Origin: Ophiodon elongatus
Lineage: Eukaryota > Chordata > Actinopteri > Perciformes > Hexagrammidae
Assembly (NCBI GenBank): GCA_016806645.1
Contig: JACSYO010000199.1
Span: forward strand, 310,001-374,000
DNA length: 64,000 bases
Reading direction: 5' to 3'
Part shown: positions 58,611-64,000 of the stretch, piece after piece
Position numbering within the stretch: position 1 is the first letter of the stretch
Layout of the letters: each line of letters starts with the position of its first letter
Translations under genes and position numbers: made by a program
The notes under the pieces: generated by a model
What the model saw: the letters and a program-made list of their open reading frames with translations, nothing else
Databases searched by the model: none
What the model was told of the DNA's origin: nothing

Positions 58611-58655
58611 ATTGGTCAAATGTGAGAAGTGTTCTTCTTACTGACTCCTGATTGG
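58611..58655 (-). promoter_or_regulatory. grpel1: Two inverted CCAAT boxes (NF-Y) of GRPEL1
   Basis: CTGATTGGTCA (ATTGG at 58611-58615) and CTGATTGGCTC (ATTGG at 58651-58655) are two inverted CCAAT boxes 40 bp apart. They lie 133 and 93 bp upstream of the start codon. No TATA box is seen. This is a standard housekeeping promoter of a nuclear gene for a mitochondrial protein. Confidence 0.7.
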
Positions 58656-58743
58656 CTCAAACTGTACACGGCTGTCATCATGTTGCTTGTCCCGTCAGCG
58701 TGTGTTACAAGGAGCTTTTACCACCGCTGGTTCACAGGGAAAC

Positions 58744-58811
58744 ATGGCGAGTTGGTGTGTGCGAGCAGTGAGGCAGAGCTACTCCCTTGTAGCTTCACCT
58801 ACGCTAATCAG
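58744..58811 (+). CDS. grpel1: grpel1 exon 1 (coding part)
   Basis: It encodes most of the mitochondrial targeting peptide. It ends in phase 2 at ATCAG|GTAACA. The intron that follows contains the TG microsatellite at 59103-59168. Confidence 0.95.
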
Positions 58812-59099
58812 GTAACACACTTTACGCTCGACTTTGTTGACTGAAAGTTGCCAGTTCCAGCAATGCTAGGCTTGGTTTGGCAGGACGGGGAGCTCATGTC
58901 TGTAGCCCGGCTAGCAGCCTTAGCTTTCTGACCCGACCATGGCCCTTAATGTTGACCTTTACGAGAACGATAGACTTAAACTGACTGACCGGACGTGTGT
59001 GTAAGTGTGTTGGAGATGACCTAATACAACTGTAGCCTAACTAGCGTATTTAGTGTGTCTGTCATTGTTAGCATGTCATCGCTAGAAGGTCGATGACAT

Positions 59100-59170
<71 letters not shown>

Positions 59171-61664
59171 AGATACGATACGATACGATACACGATTTGG
59201 TGTTTTTTCTTCTCTTGACTCGAGAAAATGCCAACCCGAATTCCTAAATGTGGTGATTGAACGTTTAATTTCTCGTCAGCGACCGTGTAGCTTCACAGGA
59301 CATTACTGAGTCGTCTGTGGATGGAGTTAGTCATCATGTCTCTGCTCTATAGACCAGAGAAAAATAAGGACATGGTGAAATATGCTATTCCACTCCTACT
59401 TATAGTGGTGCCAACTAAATTGTACTTTTTAGGCTGCATACTAAATATAAGTAAGTTGTCATTGAATGACATAATGTAGTTGCACAACATTCTGCGTCAG
59501 TACGACTGGCAGTCATACAACTCTTAGTTAAGCTGTCTGGTTCATCAATTAGCAGGTCTGGACAAGGAACCGAAATACAACGGCCTCTGGAGAAGACAAA
59601 TAGTATATGCAGTACTTACCGATGGGTTCAAAGTATTCCTCTAAAATTTATTTCACATAATTTTCACTATCCTCAAACCTTCCAGCAAGAGCCCTTGTTC
59701 CCTGAATCGAAGCACCTGCATTAGCTATGTTTCTCCTGTTTCTGTGTCTATAATACTGTTTATAATCATACAGTGAGTCACTTTGTTGAGGACAGTAAAT
59801 GGATGATTATGTGTAACTAAGGACTATAACTAAGAATACTAATTATGACCATGGTGATGTCTTAAGCTGTTTTTTTTTTTTTTAGTCAAACCAGTGGTCC
59901 AAAACTCAAAGTGATTCAATGTACCATCATAGTCCTACCATCATAGTTCTCTCCCTCCCCCTCCCCGCCACACAGAGCATCTCCACGACTGCTATGCACA
60001 GCTACCCAGCAGAAGAATGGCCACGGGTCAGAGGAGGCTGAGAAGCCGGACCAGAGTGCAGCAGAGACGCTCCTGATGGAGGAGAAGACCCAGCTGGAGG
60101 ACCAGCTGAAGGACATGACGGTGAGTTAGAGTTTGCTGCATGCTCGCCCAGTGTAGGGCGGTCGTCAGACCGGTGTTATCTTGTCATTGTCATTTAGAAT
60201 TCTCCTTATTTTGTTCAGTGACTCTTGTAATTTTACCTGGCAACTATTTTAAGGTGGAGTAACAACCTAAACCGTAACAGTAAATGTCACTGGTAGACAT
60301 GGTAGTCATTGAGTGAAAAATAACTTGTGAGTGATGTTCTGTATGTGAACCGTTCTGCAATTTGTCCTGATGATTAATTGAAAAATATTTGACAGATTAG
60401 TCTGCAATACAATAAGTTAGTTGCAGCTCCAGTTTGACTAATGTAAACATAGGATTCCCCATTTGAGCCCCAAGTGGATGTAATGTTTAAACCTAACTAA
60501 CAATAGCTCAAATTGAAGGTCTTCCAAGAATATGTTGTATCAAATAGTATTTATTTGTGAATGGAGGACATGTTTACAACATTCTGTTCCATTTTTATCA
60601 ATAACACTTCTCCAAAAGTACTTAATGGTAATTAAGTACAGTTTATTCCTGAGCCTCTTTACATAAGGTCATGTTCGCTTACTTTTTCTACCATGTTTTC
60701 AGGAAAAGTACAAGCGGGCGTTAGCGGACACAGAGAACCTTAGGACGAGGACGCAGAAGACAATGGAAGATGCTAAATTATACGGTAAAGACTCCATTTT
60801 AGCTCTGCCAGTTTTCAATATTTCAACAGGATGCAATGGCTGGATAAATCCTGCAGAAAAGTATGTTTATTCTGCAGTTGCATGTTCTAACCACTTGATG
60901 TCACTGGGAATAAGGACAACTTTAGCCTTTTTGATTAAATTGTATGTCGTCATGAAGTGGTTGGCTGTTGATTTTAGTTTTCTTAAAACCTGTATTTGCA
61001 CTGTTTACATACTATAATGCACTTGATTTAGATTTCCATCATGCTTATTAGACCTTTTTTCTAATCTGAGTGTGCATACATTACTTACTATTTTCTGTAT
61101 ACCTGTTACACGCTTTAAAGTGAGACTATAACTTTCAGGGTTTTCTTTCTAGCTTTCAGATACTGGAGGCACTCTAATTGTACTGTATAGTCTATTGTAA
61201 ATATCAGATAGCAACTTGTCTGTGTAGTTTGGCTACTGGAAATTTTACATTCTTTGTCTATTGTATTGATTTTTAATTCTCCATTTGAATAATGTTCTAA
61301 CTTCCTTCCATCCCCAGGGATCCAGGGCTTCTGTAAGGACCTTCTGGAGGTGGCCGACATCTTGGAAAAGGCCACAGAGAGTGTGCCCAAGGAGGAGGTG
61401 ACGACCCAGAACCCTCACCTGAAGAACCTGTATGACGGCCTGGTGATGACAGAGGTCCAGATCCAGAAGGTCTTCACCAAGCATGGCCTGGTCAAGCTCA
61501 ACCCCGATGGCCAGAAGTTTGACCCCTACGAGCATGAGGCGCTCTTCCATGCCCCCGTGGAGGGCAAGGACCCTGGCACTGTCGCCATGGTAACCAAAGT
61601 GGGCTACAAGCTTCACGGTCGTACCCTCAGGCCAGCATTGGTGGGCGTGGTCAAAGCCCCCTAG
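58744..61664 (+). CDS. grpel1: GrpE-like 1, mitochondrial (whole gene)
   Basis: GRPEL1 is the nucleotide-exchange factor of mitochondrial HSP70 (mortalin). It releases ADP in the matrix during protein import and folding. Four exons, 58744-58811, 59976-60120, 60703-60784 and 61318-61664, join to 642 nt, 213 codons including no internal stop, close to the 217 of human. All introns are GT...AG with compatible phases (2, 0, 1). Residues 1 to about 33 form an Arg/Ser-rich targeting peptide (MASWCVRAVRQSYSLVA). Next come a long helical coiled-coil (about 50-95; TQLEDQLKDM, ADTENLR), the four-helix region (NPHLKNLYDGLVMTEVQIQK) and the GrpE beta-wing signature (FDPYEHEALF, GYKLHGRTLRPALVGVV). The stop is TAG at 61662-61664. 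The ATG sits in AACATGG context and fits the targeting peptide. It is divergent from SORCS2, a neighbour also in human as I recall. Confidence 0.97.
59103..59168. repeat. (TG)n microsatellite in grpel1 intron 1
   Basis: Perfect TG run of 66 bp, followed by a short (ACGAT)n-like run, GATACGATACGATACGATAC at 59172-59191. Confidence 0.97.
59976..60120 (+). CDS. grpel1: grpel1 exon 2
   Basis: Acceptor CCGCCACACAG|AGC after a C-rich tract, donor ACG|GTGAGT. It encodes the end of the targeting peptide (SPRLLCTAT), an acidic linker and the start of the long N-terminal helix. It ends in phase 0. Confidence 0.95.
60703..60784 (+). CDS. grpel1: grpel1 exon 3
   Basis: Acceptor ATGTTTTCAG|GAA, donor TACG|GTAAAG. 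It encodes EKYKRALADTENLR and the following helix, ending in phase 1. Confidence 0.95.
61318..61664 (+). CDS. grpel1: grpel1 exon 4 (coding part)
   Basis: Acceptor CCTTCCATCCCCAG|GGATC. It encodes the head and beta-wing domains and the stop codon, and is the most conserved part of the protein. The antisense 123-codon frame over it is a shadow. Confidence 0.96.
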
Positions 61665-62080
61665 AAAGGGTGGTGTAACTGTGACAAAGTGGGATTTGCT
61701 TTGTTGCCTGTGTGTCTGATGACCTCAGGTACAACAGACTGGTTGAGGGTCAAAGAGACGGGAACCCAACTGAGCTGGACTTGCACACACACTTTGTCTG
61801 GCACAGAGCGGTCTTTACAGTAGAGTTTCAGTTTGTCATGCGAGTCAGTTTTTGTCAGCCTCACCAGATCACAGACAGAGCTTTATGTCTCCTCCTACCA
61901 TCATCAATCCCAACTCTAATTTTAAGGCTTTTGGGTGAGCTATGATGTAAAATCCATCCACAAATTGAGTAGTACTGATTCTGAACTGTAAATATCATTC
62001 CAGACTTTTGTTTAAAACCCTAATAATCTTGAACCTGACTCCTCAATTTTCTTGTTTGTGAGTTTTAAATTAATTCTGTG

Positions 62081-62328
62081 AATAAAGCGAGGAGCAGGAG
62101 GCTACTTGAGGATCTGAAGAAAGCTTGCAGTGTTACTTTGTATTGAGTTAGGCTTCCTGAAGCCTTCATGGTAAAACCATCCTTGTTCATTTGGACGTGA
62201 TCAGGCTCTGGTGAGCCCGCCTCAGTCATTGTGACGTTCTTATACAACAATTTGGCTCAGCGGTGCCTGACAGTAATGTAACAAGAATTATGTCATATTT
62301 GTCCAAGCCGTCACAGCATCAGAATAAA
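62081..62328 (+). terminator. grpel1: Candidate grpel1 polyadenylation signals
   Basis: AATAAA occurs at 62081-62086 (GTGAATAAAGCG) and at 62323-62328 (CAGAATAAACTG), 417 and 659 nt after the stop codon. Either could end the transcript. The second is followed by a T-rich CTCTTCTTTTAC stretch that suits a downstream element. Confidence 0.5.
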
Positions 62329-63690
62329 CTGATCAACTTTGGCATATTGCTCTTCTTTTACACATTCTGAAATTTAAACAAAAATAAATTCTCACTTAGT
62401 GCAAATGTTTTCAATCGGTAAGCCATGGAGTGAGAGACGTGAGGCAAAGATACTGCATGAGGGGAAAGCAAAGGTGCATATAGGTATGGAAAAAACTAAG
62501 GAGGTTGGTTATTGTAGTGTGGCTCACCCGTAGCAGCTGGATCTGATTCAGATATTTAATCTACTTCTCTGATTCAGTCAAACCTGAACACACAGCCATA
62601 TTTTTAGATGCAGTGTGACTTGCACTTCTTAAGGATATCATTGTCTCTGGTCCATCACAAATATACATCCATGAAACCCCTTAGAAATCAGAAGTCCTGG
62701 CCTGAAAATGATCACGTTTATACATTTTCTTCAGTAGTAAAATAGTCCAGCGACGCTTGTGCTTACCGCCCTACACTGCCAACTGGAACTACTAATGGCT
62801 AATTCAGCTTACTTTTAATAATGCTGATTTGCAAAAACGTAAAATACTGGCAATAACAAAAACGTGACTTTGTAGCCCACAGTGTTACTCAGTCCAAATA
62901 CAAGTGTGACGATGAATAAGAGTGCCAAAATCCCTTTATATGTATATAATATCACCTGTCTTTTGATGTTTTTCTTCCGTCCTTCACTAATAACAATTGT
63001 AACGGAGACAAAAAGAGTATAATTAATACACCAAATGTATTATTTACATCTGTAATAGTTTGGGCCCCAAAAGAAGAAAAATGAAATGATTTAAACTTGG
63101 GTTTAGTTGATGTCCACACAGTGTTGCATGCCAGGGGAGAGAATACTGTTGTAACTATTCTCCTAAATACCCTTCGATTCTTTTTTTTTTTTTTTTTTTT
63201 AATTTGTTTCCAGTCCAGAGAAGCAGAAATGACCCTCGATCCTTACTGAACCACATCAGTGCATTTGGACTGTGAATATTTTGGTGAGCCATTTTTCCTT
63301 GGGCCCTCTGCAGTTTACTCAGTGGTTAGAATGAGGAGGATTAAACTCTGAGTTGTCAGTTCACAGTATGTTCAGCTGATATTCTGTGATCCAGTTCCAA
63401 CTGTGCTAACTACACCAACCTTCTATTTGATGCTAATCTTCCAGTCTCCTTCACCAATAACTGGTCATTTCTTCTGTTCTTATTCAGCTGTTGCTCAGAG
63501 GCCTGTTGCTCAGAGGCCTCTTTGTCTCTCTCTGCCCTTTCAGTTGTAGTATAGTTTTACATAAGGAGCCATTTACATTAGATACAAAAAAGTACAGTTT
63601 GAAATGGTCAATTTCATAAGAATTCCCTATAATCCATACACACTGTTTCCTTGGCTCAGAAACATGGATATGGGTCTTCACCATTCATCT
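62329..63690. other. Downstream flank of grpel1, nothing firmly recognised
   Basis: Intergenic. A long T run lies at 63181-63200. The sequence from about 63200 may be the LTR side of the BEL/Pao-like remnant to the right, but ends were not found. Confidence 0.35.
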
Positions 63691-64000
63691 TTACGAGTTA
63701 GTTGCTTCACAAAGAAGACAAATCTTTGTCACTGGTCTTTCAATCTTGCTGGCCTTAGTTTGTAGACGAACAGAACACATAAGTCCTTTCCTGTCAGGAA
63801 CTGTCTTTAGTATCCTTCCAAGTATCCAGGATCCATGAGGCAACAATATCTCCAGGTAAAAAACTTCTCATTCCATCTTTGCCTTTCTTGTATGTACTCT
63901 CGTGTCCATTTTTTCGAGAACAGATCAGCTAAATACTGAGTCTGCCTCCATCTCCTTTTTATATACAGAGCCCTTTTTTCAAAAAGTCCAGGTGGCAAAA
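63691..64000 (-). pseudogene. BEL/Pao-like pol C-terminal end, partial
   Basis: The minus strand encodes the C-terminal tail of a BEL/Pao retrotransposon polyprotein, the part after the integrase core. At 63870-63990 it reads RWRQTQYLADLFSKKWTREY and IQERQRWNEK. After a frameshift near 63835 it continues as SWILGRILKTVPD, CSVRLQTKA and IERPVTKICLL, with the natural stop TAA at 63691-63693. Two frames are needed, so the copy is broken. It continues beyond the right edge of the window. Confidence 0.78.

Noticed and set aside
61245..61616. 123-codon minus-strand frame
   Set aside because: Antisense shadow of GRPEL1 exon 4.
1..64000. tRNA or rRNA genes
   Set aside because: No cloverleaf with A/B boxes or rRNA-like conserved block was recognised on either strand.

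Overview
This window is nuclear DNA from a teleost fish, probably a percomorph. Two host genes are recognisable. The rest is non-coding sequence rich in (CA/TG)n microsatellites, fish-type LINE fragments (L2 and others), solo LTRs, minisatellites and short non-autonomous repeats. There is no prokaryotic or organellar signal. Most open frames are chance frames, microsatellite translations or retrotransposon debris.

Host genes. (1) 36157-36510, minus strand: the first coding exon of a SorCS-type VPS10 receptor, best read as SORCS2. It has a signal peptide, a propeptide with an RFRR furin site, the start of the VPS10 domain and a perfect GTGAGT donor. No later exon was found, so positions 1 to about 36.15 kb are inferred to lie in its long first intron. 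(2) 58744-61664, plus strand: a complete four-exon GRPEL1, the mitochondrial GrpE nucleotide-exchange factor, 213 codons with all splice sites intact. Its promoter has two inverted CCAAT boxes and an upstream CTCF-like site. The genes are divergent and about 22 kb apart. From memory, human GRPEL1 and SORCS2 are also neighbours on 4p16.1, which supports both calls.

Layout. 0-16 kb: intronic, with a 42-bp minisatellite, TG repeats, a LINE RT scrap and an LTR end. 16.2-17.55 kb: a LINE 3' end whose ORF contains seventeen tandem copies of a 53-bp segment. 17.6-26 kb: repeats and unclassified sequence. 26.2-29.6 kb: a 5'-truncated L2-type LINE with two nonsense codons. 29.9-30.5 kb: paired CREs followed by exon-like splice signals. 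33-35 kb: non-autonomous repeats and hairpins. 36.2-36.6 kb: SORCS2 exon 1 and promoter. 38-53.3 kb: intergenic transposon graveyard, including two solo LTRs, one of which carries a 40-bp x 14 minisatellite, and a mirrored RT/L2 composite. 53.9-56.1 kb: an unclassified region with another solo LTR, about ten small stem-loop-like units sharing an ACGGT core, an AT-rich cruciform-capable hairpin and a 31-bp inverted repeat. 56.8-57.6 kb: LINE remnant. 58.3-62.3 kb: GRPEL1. 63.7-64 kb: the decayed end of a BEL/Pao-like pol on the minus strand, running off the window.

The most unusual unexplained structure is the ACGGT hairpin array at 54.8-55.2 kb with its adjoining inverted repeats. Family names for repeats come from recognition of sequence style, not a database search.
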